This document shows, piece after piece, positions 8,397 to 16,454 of a stretch of DNA of 64,000 nt. Each line of letters starts with the position of its first letter. Position 1 is the first letter of the stretch. The position numbers and the translations under genes are program-made. The DNA comes from Amycolatopsis nalaikhensis (lineage in GTDB: Bacteria > Actinomycetota > Actinomycetes > Mycobacteriales > Pseudonocardiaceae), in NCBI RefSeq assembly GCF_030264295.1, contig NZ_CP127173.1, positions 1,185,501 to 1,249,500 of the forward strand, written 5' to 3'. Below the pieces are notes generated by a model. That model had not been told where the DNA came from and did not search any database. It was given only the letters and a program-made list of their open reading frames with translations.

Positions 8397-8804
8397 ATGG
8401 ACTGGACGCTCGAAGTGGTGGTCGTGCCGGTGTCCGATGTGGACCGGGCGAAGGCCTTCTACGCCGATCGGCTCGGCTTCACCCTCGACCACGACCGGAC
8501 GTTCGACGAGCACACCCGGATCGTCCAGCTGACCCCGCCGGGCTCGGGCTGCTCGGTGGTGTTCGGCAAGGGCGCGGTCCCCGAGATGCCGCCGGGGTCG
8601 CTGCGCGGGCTGCAGCTGGTGGTCAAGGACCTGCCGAAGGCCCACGCGCAGCTGCGCGAACGCGGTGTCGACGTCGGCGAGATCCAGGTCTACGGCATGG
8701 GCGACTGGGACGGCCGAGCCGACCTGGACAACGTCGGGTTCGTGAACTTCGCCGACCCGGACGGCAACACGTGGGCCGTTCAGCAGATCTCGGCACGCCA
8801 CTAG
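8397..8804 (+). CDS. VOC-superfamily (glyoxalase-like) protein
   Basis: A 135-residue single-domain VOC protein with the two beta-alpha-beta-beta-beta modules. The first begins VVVPVSDVDRAKAFYADRLGF and the second ends NFADPDGNTWAVQQIS, which carries the usual DPDGN turn. VOC proteins bind a metal and act as lyases, dioxygenases or antibiotic-binding proteins. The equivalent metal ligands here are not all obvious, so the activity is open. ATG at 8397 has AAAGGA upstream and follows the CGNR gene by 27 bases, so they may be cotranscribed. A hairpin repeat lies just after it. Confidence 0.88.
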   Translation: MDWTLEVVVVPVSDVDRAKAFYADRLGFTLDHDRTFDEHTRIVQLTPPGSGCSVVFGKGAVPEMPPGSLRGLQLVVKDLPKAHAQLRERGVDVGEIQVYGMGDWDGRADLDNVGFVNFADPDGNTWAVQQISARH

Positions 8805-8860
8805 GGCCGGTATCGAAGGCGGGTGGAGCCGCTCGGCGATCGCGGCCCGGCTCGTCAAAG

Positions 8861-8913
8861 GTCTTGAATGAGTCATTCAGGTCTTCGGAGGTCCTGAATG
8901 ACTCATTCAAGAC
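8861..8913. repeat. Hairpin repeat ([15 protein letters not shown] family), copy 1
   Basis: Inverted repeat with perfect 21-bp arms at 8861-8881 and 8893-8913 and an 11-base loop (TCTTCGGAGGT). Each arm contains the word TGAATGAGTCATTCA or TGAATGACTCATTCA. It lies between the convergent VOC and SDR genes and could act as a terminator in both directions. Related copies are at 22208, 58779 and 59312. Confidence 0.85.
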
Positions 8914-8924
8914 GTCGGCAGGTC

Positions 8925-9680
8925 CTAGTCCACGAGGGCACCACAGCTGACGTTGACCGTCGACGCGGTCATGGAGCGGGCGCGGTCGGAGGCCACGAAG
9001 GCGGCGACGGCCCCGACGTCGGCGAGGGTGGCCGCGCGGCCGAGCATGGTCTTGCCGGTGATGCTCTCCTCGATCACCCGGCGGCCGGCGAAGTCGGCCG
9101 GGATCGTCTCCGGGATGCCGCCGGTCCGCAGCGTCACGGTCCGGACGCCGTGCGGCCCCAGCTCGGCGGCGAGCTGGCGGCGCATGGCCTCGAGCGCGTG
9201 GAAGGCGACCTGCAGGCCGCCGACGGCGAACTCGCGCACGGGATCCGCGTCCCCTCCGAAGAAGAGGATCACCCCGGACCCCCGCGCGGTCATGTGCCGC
9301 GCCGCCGCGCGGGCGGTGAGGAAGTGGGTCCGGACGGCGGTGACGACCGGCCGCTCGTAGTCGGCGAGGCTCATCTCGACCAGGGGTGTGCCCTGGACGT
9401 CGTCGTGCGTGATGAGGTTGAAGGAGATGTCGATCCCGCCCCGGGCGGCGACGGCGTCGGCGTGCTCGTCGACGGCCCGCTCGTCGAGGGCGTCCACTTC
9501 GGCGGCCTCGGCCGCTCCCCCGGCGGCCCGGATCCGCTCGGCCACTTCGGCCAGCCGGGCGCCGGTCCGCCCGGCGAGGAAGACGGTGGCGCCTTCCTCG
9601 GCGAAGGCGGTGGCGACGGCGGAGCCGATCCGCCCGGCGCCGCCGTAGACGATCGCGTTCTTTCCGGCGAGCAACGTCAT
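8925..9680 (-). CDS. Short-chain dehydrogenase/reductase
   Basis: A 251-residue classical-length SDR. The cofactor motif is YGGAGRIGSAVATAFA, followed by FLAGRTGARL, where Arg suggests NADP(H). The C-terminal end MTASTVNVSCGALVD matches the usual SDR tail. The active site is unusual: where YxxxK is expected there is GGLQVAFHALEAM, so the catalytic Tyr/Lys are not visible. It may be non-catalytic or use other residues. ATG at 9680 has GGAGGG upstream. Its 3' end faces the hairpin repeat at 8861-8913. Confidence 0.85.
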   Translation of the reverse strand: MTLLAGKNAIVYGGAGRIGSAVATAFAEEGATVFLAGRTGARLAEVAERIRAAGGAAEAAEVDALDERAVDEHADAVAARGGIDISFNLITHDDVQGTPLVEMSLADYERPVVTAVRTHFLTARAAARHMTARGSGVILFFGGDADPVREFAVGGLQVAFHALEAMRRQLAAELGPHGVRTVTLRTGGIPETIPADFAGRRVIEESITGKTMLGRAATLADVGAVAAFVASDRARSMTASTVNVSCGALVD

Positions 9681-9754
9681 GGTTCCCTCCGATGTCCGGG
9701 TGCGGTCACCAGGGCGTCGAACGGAGGTGCCCGGAATCGACACGGGCGCGGAAC

Positions 9755-10339
9755 TCAAGCCGAGCGGATGACGTGCCCATGGACGCTCTTGGCCGCCAGG
9801 TACTTGAGCGTCTCCCCGCTCGGCTCCGGCTGCACCAGCTGGCACATCTCGGCCTTGATGCCGACCGCCCCGAGCGCGGCCAGCTTGTCCGGGTTGTTGG
9901 TCAGCAGCCGGACCGCGCCGAGGCCGAGCTCCTTCAGCAGATCCGCCGCGGCCGAGTAGTCCCGGCTGTCGGCTTTGAATCCGAGCGCCGCGTAGCTCGC
10001 GAAGGTGTCGAGGCCTTCTTCCTGCGACAGCTTGTAGCCCTGCGCCTTCACCAGCAGGCCCGCACCGCGGCCCTCCTGGTCCAGGTACACCAGCACCCCC
10101 GCCCCGTGCTCCCGGATGATCCGCAGGGATTCCTGCAGCTGCCACCGGCAGTCGCAGTTCGTCGACTCGAAGATCTCGCCGTACACGCACCGGGAATGGA
10201 TCCGCACCGGGCAGCCGTCGGACGGCTCGCCGTACACCGCCGCGGACGGCGGGTTCAGCCGCCCGGAGCCGTCGTCCATGACGACCGCGCGGAAGGGTCT
10301 GCCGTCCGCCTCCAGCTTGTGAACCACCGCTCCGGTCAC
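9755..10339 (-). CDS. ribA: GTP cyclohydrolase II
   Basis: A 194-residue monofunctional GTP cyclohydrolase II, which opens GTP to give the pyrimidine precursor of riboflavin. The zinc ligands are Cys51, Cys62 and Cys64 in SRCVYGEIFESTNCDC. The catalytic loop is DQEGRGAGL (about 87-95), and the family end motif is VRLLTNNPDK. It starts at GTG 10339 inside a GTGA overlap with the upstream PfkB-like fusion, so the two proteins are made together. No other riboflavin genes are nearby. This copy is therefore more likely to supply a specialised pathway or signal than to be the housekeeping copy, but that is inference. Confidence 0.93.
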   Translation of the reverse strand: MTGAVVHKLEADGRPFRAVVMDDGSGRLNPPSAAVYGEPSDGCPVRIHSRCVYGEIFESTNCDCRWQLQESLRIIREHGAGVLVYLDQEGRGAGLLVKAQGYKLSQEEGLDTFASYAALGFKADSRDYSAAADLLKELGLGAVRLLTNNPDKLAALGAVGIKAEMCQLVQPEPSGETLKYLAAKSVHGHVIRSA

Positions 10340-11802
10340 GGGATCTCCAGGTTCTGGTCGGTCTCGAGGGTGCGCTCGATCTCGTCCGAACTCGGCATCG
10401 AGTCGGCGATCTCGTCGAGCGACGGGTTCGTCACCATCGCCGCGATCGCCCAGTGCAGAGCTTCCTCGCGGCTGCGGCCGGCACCCTCTTGGATGAGTTT
10501 TCGGATGAGCGCCGCGGAGAAGGCTTCGCGGACGCCTGGAGCGTCGTCGAGCGGGACCGGCGGGCCGTCCAGGTCCTCGGAGATCACGCTCGAGCGGATC
10601 CTACAACCGAAGCCTTCGAGGACGCAGACCGCGCCCACCCCCAAGGCGAGCAGCATCCGGGCCAGCTCGTCGACCGTGCGCGGACTGTCCGGATCGGACA
10701 GCAGCTTGCGCAGCTCGCGTTCGCGGCCGACGAGGTAGTCGACCCCGCGCAGGTGCCGGTAGAGCTGCTGCGGCGAGTCGCGGGGCGGCGAAGCCAGCAG
10801 CAGCACCAAGGGTTTCTGCTTCTGCGCGGCCGCGGTCGAGAGGGCCCACTTGATCGTGTCCATCGGCGGCTCGAGCGTGACCAGCACGGCGTCGGCCGCC
10901 GCCATCGCGTCCCGCACCCGCGGCGCGCGAAGGTCCTCTCTGGACAGAGCGACGCCGGATTCGTTCATCCACCCGACGTACCGGGCGTTCCCGTTCGGGT
11001 CGACCACCACCAGCGCCCGCGGGGTGGCCTCGCCCGGCGTCTCCCGGACCAGTTCGGTGGACAGGCCCTCGTGGCGCAGGTACTCCACCAGCTCGCGGGC
11101 CTGCGAGTCACCGCCGATCGCGGCCACCAGCGAGGCTTCGAGCTCCATGCGCCGGGACGCGACCGCGAGGTTGAGCCCCTTGCCGCCCGGGTGCACGTCG
11201 AACGAACGGGCTTGGACCGCGTCCCCGATGTCGGGCCAGACGTCGGAGACGACGACGTGGTCGACCGTCGCGCCACCCACGACCACGACCGAGCCGACCG
11301 TCTTCCCGGCGGGCTCCTCGGCCGGCCGGACGTCGTCGACGCAGCGTTCGGCGAGCGCGCCCAGCGTCCGCGTCTCGATCGAGCCGCGCAGGCTCCGGAC
11401 CGTCGGGGCCGGGTAGTCGCTCGTGGTGCCGAGCAGCTCGTGCAGCACGTCCCAGCCGTCGGCCAGCGCGCGGCGCCGCTCGCCGAGGTCGTCGGCGTAC
11501 AGCCGCTCGACCTCGGGCCGCTCACCCACGCGCGCGCGGACGACACCGAGCGCCAGCGCGGCGTCCGCGATCAGCAGGTCGGTGGACTCGAGCGCGGCGA
11601 CGGCCGCGGTCACCACGGCGACGATCGCCTGACCCTCGGTCGCGCCGGTTTCCCGGACGTGGCGGCGGACGGCGGGCAGCTCGGCGAGCACGCGGACGTC
11701 GACCTCGGTCGTGTCGAGGCGCTCGACGGTGAGCCCGCTGCGCGTCCTCAGCTTCAGCAGCACGCTCCGGACGCCTTCGACGTTGGCGTCGTACCTCGCC
11801 AT
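10336..11802 (-). CDS. PfkB-like kinase domain with N-terminal helical domain
   Basis: A 488-residue fusion. Residues 1 to about 165 are helical and unassigned, beginning VRSVLLKLRTRSGLTVERL. The rest is a ribokinase/PfkB fold from VVVVGGATVDHVVVS, with substrate-side motif HPGGKGLNLAVASRR. The second PfkB signature is altered. Where the family has DTTGAGDAF (anion hole plus catalytic Asp), this protein reads DAPGVREAF, with Glu426 in the catalytic position. It may thus bind a sugar or nucleotide without phosphorylating it, acting as a sensor or regulatory subunit. The stop overlaps the ribA start (GTGA), so the partner is GTP cyclohydrolase II. Confidence 0.82.
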   Translation of the reverse strand: MARYDANVEGVRSVLLKLRTRSGLTVERLDTTEVDVRVLAELPAVRRHVRETGATEGQAIVAVVTAAVAALESTDLLIADAALALGVVRARVGERPEVERLYADDLGERRRALADGWDVLHELLGTTSDYPAPTVRSLRGSIETRTLGALAERCVDDVRPAEEPAGKTVGSVVVVGGATVDHVVVSDVWPDIGDAVQARSFDVHPGGKGLNLAVASRRMELEASLVAAIGGDSQARELVEYLRHEGLSTELVRETPGEATPRALVVVDPNGNARYVGWMNESGVALSREDLRAPRVRDAMAAADAVLVTLEPPMDTIKWALSTAAAQKQKPLVLLLASPPRDSPQQLYRHLRGVDYLVGRERELRKLLSDPDSPRTVDELARMLLALGVGAVCVLEGFGCRIRSSVISEDLDGPPVPLDDAPGVREAFSAALIRKLIQEGAGRSREEALHWAIAAMVTNPSLDEIADSMPSSDEIERTLETDQNLEIP

Positions 11803-11986
11803 CGACTCAGCCTACCCCCTCCCGTGTCACTTGCCCTCTCCTGCCCGGCACTTGCGCCGCGCGGTCGGCACGTCACGCGGCGAGCCCCGGGAAATTGCTC
11901 CGTTCGGCCCGTTTCGCTCCGGCGTTCAGCGTCCGCCGGTCGCACGAAAGGCCTCGACCAGGGAGCTCTTCCTCGTGTCATCGCAT

Positions 11987-11998
11987 TGTCAATTGACA
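11987..11998. promoter_or_regulatory. 12-bp palindrome upstream of OmpA-type gene
   Basis: TGTCAATTGACA is a perfect palindrome in the 252-base divergent gap between the PfkB-like fusion (start 11802) and the lipoprotein gene (start 12055). It lies 56 bases before the lipoprotein start and may overlap its promoter. The rest of the gap shows nothing else clear. Confidence 0.4.
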
Positions 11999-12054
11999 TC
12001 GTTACGCGGCAAATGCCAACCTGAGTTTGCTTCATCGACCCTCGGGAGGTCGTC

Positions 12055-13315
12055 ATGCAGCCCCAGAACACCCAGCTCGGCCTGCGGAACGGCCGGTCTC
12101 GGCAAACGTCCGCCCTCCGCACGGCATTTGCCGGAGCACTCGTCCTCGGCGTCGTGGTGAGCGCGTGCGCGGTGCCGGTCCGGAACGTGACGCCCAGCGG
12201 TGGCGACCGGGTCGTGGTCGTCGTCAGCGGCACGGCGAACGAGCCGCGGCCCGCGGTCACCGACGCCGTCCGCACGCTGCTGCGCGACGCCGCGAACAGC
12301 GGCAACGTCTCCCAGCAGGGCTCGGGCAAGAGCAGCGTCGCCCTGGTGTCGGCCGCCGACGGGGGCGACCGGCGCTCGGTCGTGCTGACCCCGCGCCGGG
12401 CCGACGGTTCGCTGGAGCACGGCCTGTCCCGGCCGGCCCTGATCGACCGGAACGTCGCGAGCGCCGTCGACGCCATCGCCGCCACCACGGCCCGCAAAGG
12501 CGGCCTCGACCTGCTCGGCGGCATCGCCGACGCCGTCCGCGGCCTGCCCGCCGGGACGCTCGTGGTCACCAGCGGCGGGCTGAGCACGGACGGCGCGTTC
12601 GACCTGCGGCAGGTCGGCTGGCAAGCCGATCCGGCCGCGATCGCCGCGCAGCTCGCCGCGGCCCATCAGTTGCCGCACCTGGACGGCTGGCGCGTGCTCT
12701 TCGCCGGGCTCGGTTCGGTCGCCGGCGCGCAGCCGCCGTTGCCCGCGCCCGCCCGCGACCGGCTCGCCGCGTACTGGCAGGCGATCTGCCGGGCCGCCGG
12801 CGCGGTGGCGTGCGACGTCGACCAGAGCCGGACCCCGGCCGAGCCGTCGCGCGCGACCGCGGCGACGCCGGTCGTGCCGGTACCGGGGGTGATGTCGGTG
12901 ACCGGCCCGCGGGGCGAGGTCACCACCACGGTTTCGGACGCCGCGCTCGGCTTCGCCGGGGACTCCGCGGTGCTCTCCGAATCGGCCCGCGACCTGCTGC
13001 GGTCGCTCGCGGGCAGCATCACGGCCGGGCGTTCGGACGCGCCGGTCTCGGTCCGCGGCTTCGCGGCCGACCCGCCGGGGTCGACCGATGCGGGGCGGCG
13101 GGCGCTGGCGGAACGACGAGCGCGTGCCGTCGCCGGCGCGCTCACCGAAGCCGGGGTGACCCAGCGGGTCGACGCCTCCGGCACCGGCACGCAGCCCGGG
13201 GTCACCGCGATGACCGGCGGGCGGTTCGACGAAGCGGCGGCGGCCCGGATGAGGCGGGTGGAGATCACGTACCAGGGCCCCGGCCCGAGCCGTAGCCAGA
13301 CCAGGAGGCACGGCC
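12055..13315 (+). CDS. OmpA-domain lipoprotein; reading frame lacks its own stop
   Basis: A secreted lipoprotein. The signal segment FAGALVLGVVVSACAV carries a lipobox ending VSAC. A central domain of unknown type follows, then a C-terminal OmpA/MotB peptidoglycan-binding domain from LGFAGDSAVLSESARDLL to AARMRRVEITYQ (about residues 300-408). After ITYQ the frame does not stop. It runs on to 14235 through the following gene, in a composition unlike protein. One missing base near the GGGCCCCGGCCCG run (13275-13287) would give TAG at 13293-13295. The end is set here at the next start codon. ATG 12055 has GGGAGG upstream. The next gene follows at once with its own GGAGG, so the two form a pair. 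Confidence 0.78.
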
Positions 13316-14146
13316 ATGACCAGCACAGACCAGACGCGCAACCTGCCATTGCCCCAGCCGCGGCCGCGCGGCGAGGCGCCGGCGGGCGACCTGCTCCTCG
13401 CCCGCGTGCAGGAGCTGAACTACCGCTCTTCCCGGGCGTTGGAGGGCCACGTCGTGGGCCCGCACGGCCAGAACCTGACCGTCGGCGAGGCGCAGGCCCG
13501 CGCCGAGCTGATCGACCGGCTGATCGAGCTGGAGCAGTTGCGCGGGAGCCTGCGCCACCGGCGCGTCGGCCGGCTGACCCGGGTGCTGACGCTGCTCACG
13601 GTGACCGTGGTCGACCTGCCGATCATGTTGTGGCTGGCCAGTTCCGTGTTCAACGTCGACTGGACCGACCCGCTCGGGCTGCCGCTGGCGATCAGCATCG
13701 TCATCTCGGTGCTGGCGACCGGCGGCGCGGCGACGGCGTTGCACCACCTCGGTCACAACCAGCGGCAGCACAAGAACGCCCGGCGCCAGCTGGACTGGGC
13801 GAAGCTGTCCCTCGGGTCGAAGCTGAGCCTCGTCACGGTCGGGCTGCTGGTCGGGCTGATGGGCGTGGTGATGTTCGTCCGCGTCTACACCGAGGGCGTG
13901 CTGTCCGGGATGAACGACCTGGCCGTGCTGATGGCGGTGCTGGTCGCGCTGGTCATGGTCGTGTCGGCGACGCTGGTGTTCTGGACGGCGTTCCGCGACG
14001 GCTCGCTGGAGCAGGACGACCTGCGCCACTACAGCGAAAGCGTCCGGCCGTTCCTCGCGAAGAAGCGCGAGTACGAGGACCAGGCGCACGAGCTGAGCTG
14101 CCAGTACGACCTGCTGCGGCGCCAGGCGGGCCAAGCGGCCGAGTGA
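13316..14146 (+). CDS. Four-TM membrane protein, partner of OmpA-type lipoprotein
   Basis: A 276-residue integral membrane protein of unrecognised family. A cytoplasmic N-terminal helix (about 1-85, rich in Arg, Glu and Leu) leads to four predicted membrane segments: TVVDLPIMLWLASSVF, LPLAISIVISVLATGG, LVTVGLLVGLMGVVMF and VLMAVLVALVMVVSAT. A charged C-terminal tail (KKREYEDQAHELSCQYDLL) may form a coiled coil. ATG at 13316 has GGAGG at 13301-13305. Pairing with a peptidoglycan-binding lipoprotein suggests a cell-envelope anchor or stator-like assembly, but this is inference. Confidence 0.8.
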   Translation: MTSTDQTRNLPLPQPRPRGEAPAGDLLLARVQELNYRSSRALEGHVVGPHGQNLTVGEAQARAELIDRLIELEQLRGSLRHRRVGRLTRVLTLLTVTVVDLPIMLWLASSVFNVDWTDPLGLPLAISIVISVLATGGAATALHHLGHNQRQHKNARRQLDWAKLSLGSKLSLVTVGLLVGLMGVVMFVRVYTEGVLSGMNDLAVLMAVLVALVMVVSATLVFWTAFRDGSLEQDDLRHYSESVRPFLAKKREYEDQAHELSCQYDLLRRQAGQAAE

Positions 14147-14206
14147 CCTCGGGGACGCCCGGGGACCCGGGCCGGCGGGAAGAGCTGCCCGCCGGCCCGG
14201 GTGACG

Positions 14207-15034
14207 TCACGGCCGCGAGACGCCCATCGGGTTAGGCACCGGGACGACACCGGCGTCGAACACCGCCCGGCTGAGCGGAACCGCCAGTTCGAGCAGGCGG
14301 TCGAGGTCGTCGCCGAGCGCCTCGACCGGGGCCGAAGCGAGCCGATCGGTGTCGTCCTCGACCCGCTGCCGCACGGCTTTCCCGGCCGGAGTCAGCCGGT
14401 CACCGTCGAGGAGCCCACGGTCCCGCAGGCTCTCGACGGCGGCGTCCCATTCGACGTCGGTCCAGCCGCGGTGGGGCTGGACGTCCGCCCGGCCGATCAC
14501 CCCATCACCGATGTGGGTGAGGGTGGTCTCCAGGCCGCTCAACCCCGCGTGAACGGCCGCGAGGACGTGCCCGTCGCCGCGGTGCTCGCGCAGGATCGTG
14601 GTCGCCAGCCACAGGCGCCCGAGGACGTCGGCGGGCTTCGGGACGGCCGCCCAGGCGGCCGCCAGCGGCCGCCCGTCGAAGCGGCAGGCGTCCACGGCCC
14701 GTTCCAGGAGGTCCGCGAGTTCCTGGTGGTCGGCACCGACGAGGTTTCGCAGCGCGTCCGAGACGGCCTCGACGCGCGTCCGGACGACGTCGGCGGGGTC
14801 GGCGAACGACCAGGCGTCCGGCAGGGCCCGCGCGACCATCCCGGGGGCGAAGCCGAACAGAACGGACGTCGCCGGTCCGGGTCCGACGGGCCCGAGCGGC
14901 GCGAGGCGGCCCGCGAAGTAGCCCATCCAGTAGCCACGCAGGCCGACGGCTTTCGCGGCGGCGGCGGTCTCGGGCGCGAAGTAGGCGACGGCGTGCAGCG
15001 GCTCGACCGCCGCCCAGAGCCTGCGTGCTGTCAT
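14207..15034 (-). CDS. SCO6745-family protein
   Basis: A 275-residue protein of the actinobacterial SCO6745 family, annotated as helix-turn-helix-like but of unknown role. Typical features are the N-terminal LWAAVEPLHAVAYFAPE, the GLRGYWMGYFAGRLAPLGPV segment, and the C-terminal WTDVEWDAAVESLRDRGLL, which resembles a winged helix. It starts only 10 bases after the end of the decayed aspartyl-tRNA synthetase, so it was probably its operon partner and may still be read from the T-box leader upstream. ATG at 15034 has GGAGCG upstream. Confidence 0.85.
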   Translation of the reverse strand: MTARRLWAAVEPLHAVAYFAPETAAAAKAVGLRGYWMGYFAGRLAPLGPVGPGPATSVLFGFAPGMVARALPDAWSFADPADVVRTRVEAVSDALRNLVGADHQELADLLERAVDACRFDGRPLAAAWAAVPKPADVLGRLWLATTILREHRGDGHVLAAVHAGLSGLETTLTHIGDGVIGRADVQPHRGWTDVEWDAAVESLRDRGLLDGDRLTPAGKAVRQRVEDDTDRLASAPVEALGDDLDRLLELAVPLSRAVFDAGVVPVPNPMGVSRP

Positions 15035-15044
15035 GGTCCGCTCC

Positions 15045-16155
15045 TCAGGGGGTGAGCCGGTGCAGGTCGCGCGGGAAGAGGGTTACCTCCCGGACGTTCG
15101 CGACGCCGAGCAGGCGCGCGGTCCAGCGTTCCAGACCGATCGCGAACCCGCCGTGGGGTGGCATGCCGTGGGCGAACGACGCCAGGTAGTCGGCGTACTC
15201 GGGCGCGTCGTCTCCGAGCACCGCGAGGTAGTCGGCGTGCCGGTGCAGCCGCTGGCCGCCGGTCACAGGCGGTCGCAGCAGTTCAAATAGCCGGGGCGCG
15301 CCAGGGGCGGATGCGTGGAGAATGGCATTTTGCCTTCGGGTACCGGTGACGAAGAGGAACCCGAGCCGTGCTCGCGCAACGCCCACTCCGACAGCGCCCG
15401 CTCGTGCTCGGGCGCCTGGTCGGGTCGCGCGGAGTGGCGCCAATGCGTTTACGAAGTGGATCCCGGCGGCTGGGTGAGCCCCGGCATCGCCTCGGTCATC
15501 GGGCCAGCGCTTCCCTCAGCACGGCCATGAGGTCGTGGCGGTTCGGGAGGACGCGAGGCTGATGTACTTCGCCAGGTGCCGCGCGGTGCCGCGCGGTTCG
15601 GCGCGGAAGACCGGGCCGACTTCATGGACGCGCTCGAAGACGCCGACCAGCGCCTGCTTGCAGAGCCGCGGCGACTGCGCCATGCAGGCTCGGCGGCCGA
15701 AGTAGTCGATGCCGAACACATCCGCCCGACTCGGTCGCCGAGGGCGCAATCTTCGGCGTGTGCACCTCCGCGAAACCGAGCTAGTCCACTGTGGACCAAA
15801 CGACCGGACCGCCGAATCGGCGAAGCACGCCTTCAACGGGGGGTGCCGCGGCGCGACCGGCTCGTGGTCGAGGATCAGCCGCGACGCCGTGACAGTACGC
15901 AGGTAGGGGTCGAACGACGGCTGGACAACTTCCCCAGCGTCTCTACCACGGATCAGTCAGCTCGCCCCCGCGAGTCGGCCGTGACCACGCCCAGCCACCA
16001 CGATTTCCTCCGGTGGCACCCAGGTCGCCGGGCCGGTCGCGGACCACGACGAACGTCACGGACTTCAACCGGCGCCGCCGGTGCACCCCCCCGGCGACGC
16101 GCGCATGGTCGCCGACATGCCCCGGCAGCTCGGCGGCCAGAACACGAAAACTCAT
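15045..16155 (-). pseudogene. aspS2: Decayed archaeal-type aspartyl-tRNA synthetase
   Basis: Pieces of one class II AspRS of the archaeal, non-discriminating type survive in order but in different frames. The N-terminal anticodon-binding piece is RVLAAELPGHVGDH...VHRRRRLKSVTFVVVRDR (about 16150-16030). A motif-2 region follows: VFGIDYFGRRACMAQSP...VGVFERVHEVGPVFRAEP (about 15720-15590). The C-terminal motif-3 piece is HGMPPHGGFAIGLERW...NVREVTLFPRDLHRLTP (about 15180-15050). Several frameshifts and missing segments separate them, and about 190 bases are lost relative to a full gene. The start ATG (16155) with GGGAGG upstream remains. Such enzymes charge tRNA-Asn with Asp as well as tRNA-Asp. 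Confidence 0.88.
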
Positions 16156-16182
16156 CACCCTCCCAACGCAGGATCCCTCGGG

Positions 16183-16408
16183 AGTGCGGGCGATGAAGGA
16201 AATCGCGGTGCCACCGCACTTTCACCGCACAAACGCGGCCTCGTCGTGGCCCGGTGACGGGGGCGAACCGGCGGGGCATGGGGCACGCTAGGCGCCGTTC
16301 CTCCCCGCACTCCGGAGGGTCTTCGCCGCCGGGCACGGGGCCGCCTTCTCAGCTTCCGGCGGCTCTCTCGACCCGTGCGCTCCCGGGGCTACTCGGCTCC
16401 ATCAGCGC
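16183..16408 (-). promoter_or_regulatory. T-box riboswitch leader of the aspS2 pseudogene
   Basis: Read on the minus strand, the region shows the T-box landmarks in order. Stem I begins GATGGAGCCGAGTAGC (16403-16388). The apical part AGAGAGCC (16368-16361) is followed by a CCGCC/GGCGG stem and GCTGAGAAGGCGGC (16353-16340). The T-box proper, GGTGGCACCGCG (16215-16204), matches the GGTGGNACCGCG consensus exactly. AGTGCGG (16220-16214) can pair with CCGCACT (within 16190-16183) to form the antiterminator or antisequestrator. A possible specifier GAC (Asp) is at 16321-16319. The leader ends about 19 bases before the ribosome binding site, which fits translational control, the common mode in actinobacteria. 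Confidence 0.85.
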
Positions 16409-16454
16409 GTTGCCGAGCAGCGTAACCACGCGACGGCGAAGCCGCCTCCGAATT

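Noticed and set aside
9720..9754. Possible FMN riboswitch for ribA
   Set aside because: ribA is expressed from the upstream overlapping gene, and no FMN-box motifs were seen in front of either.
13316..14235. C-terminal 300-residue extension of the OmpA-type lipoprotein
   Set aside because: Composition is Arg/Ala/Pro-rich and unlike protein, and it lies wholly over a better gene with its own GGAGG. It is treated as read-through after a missing base.
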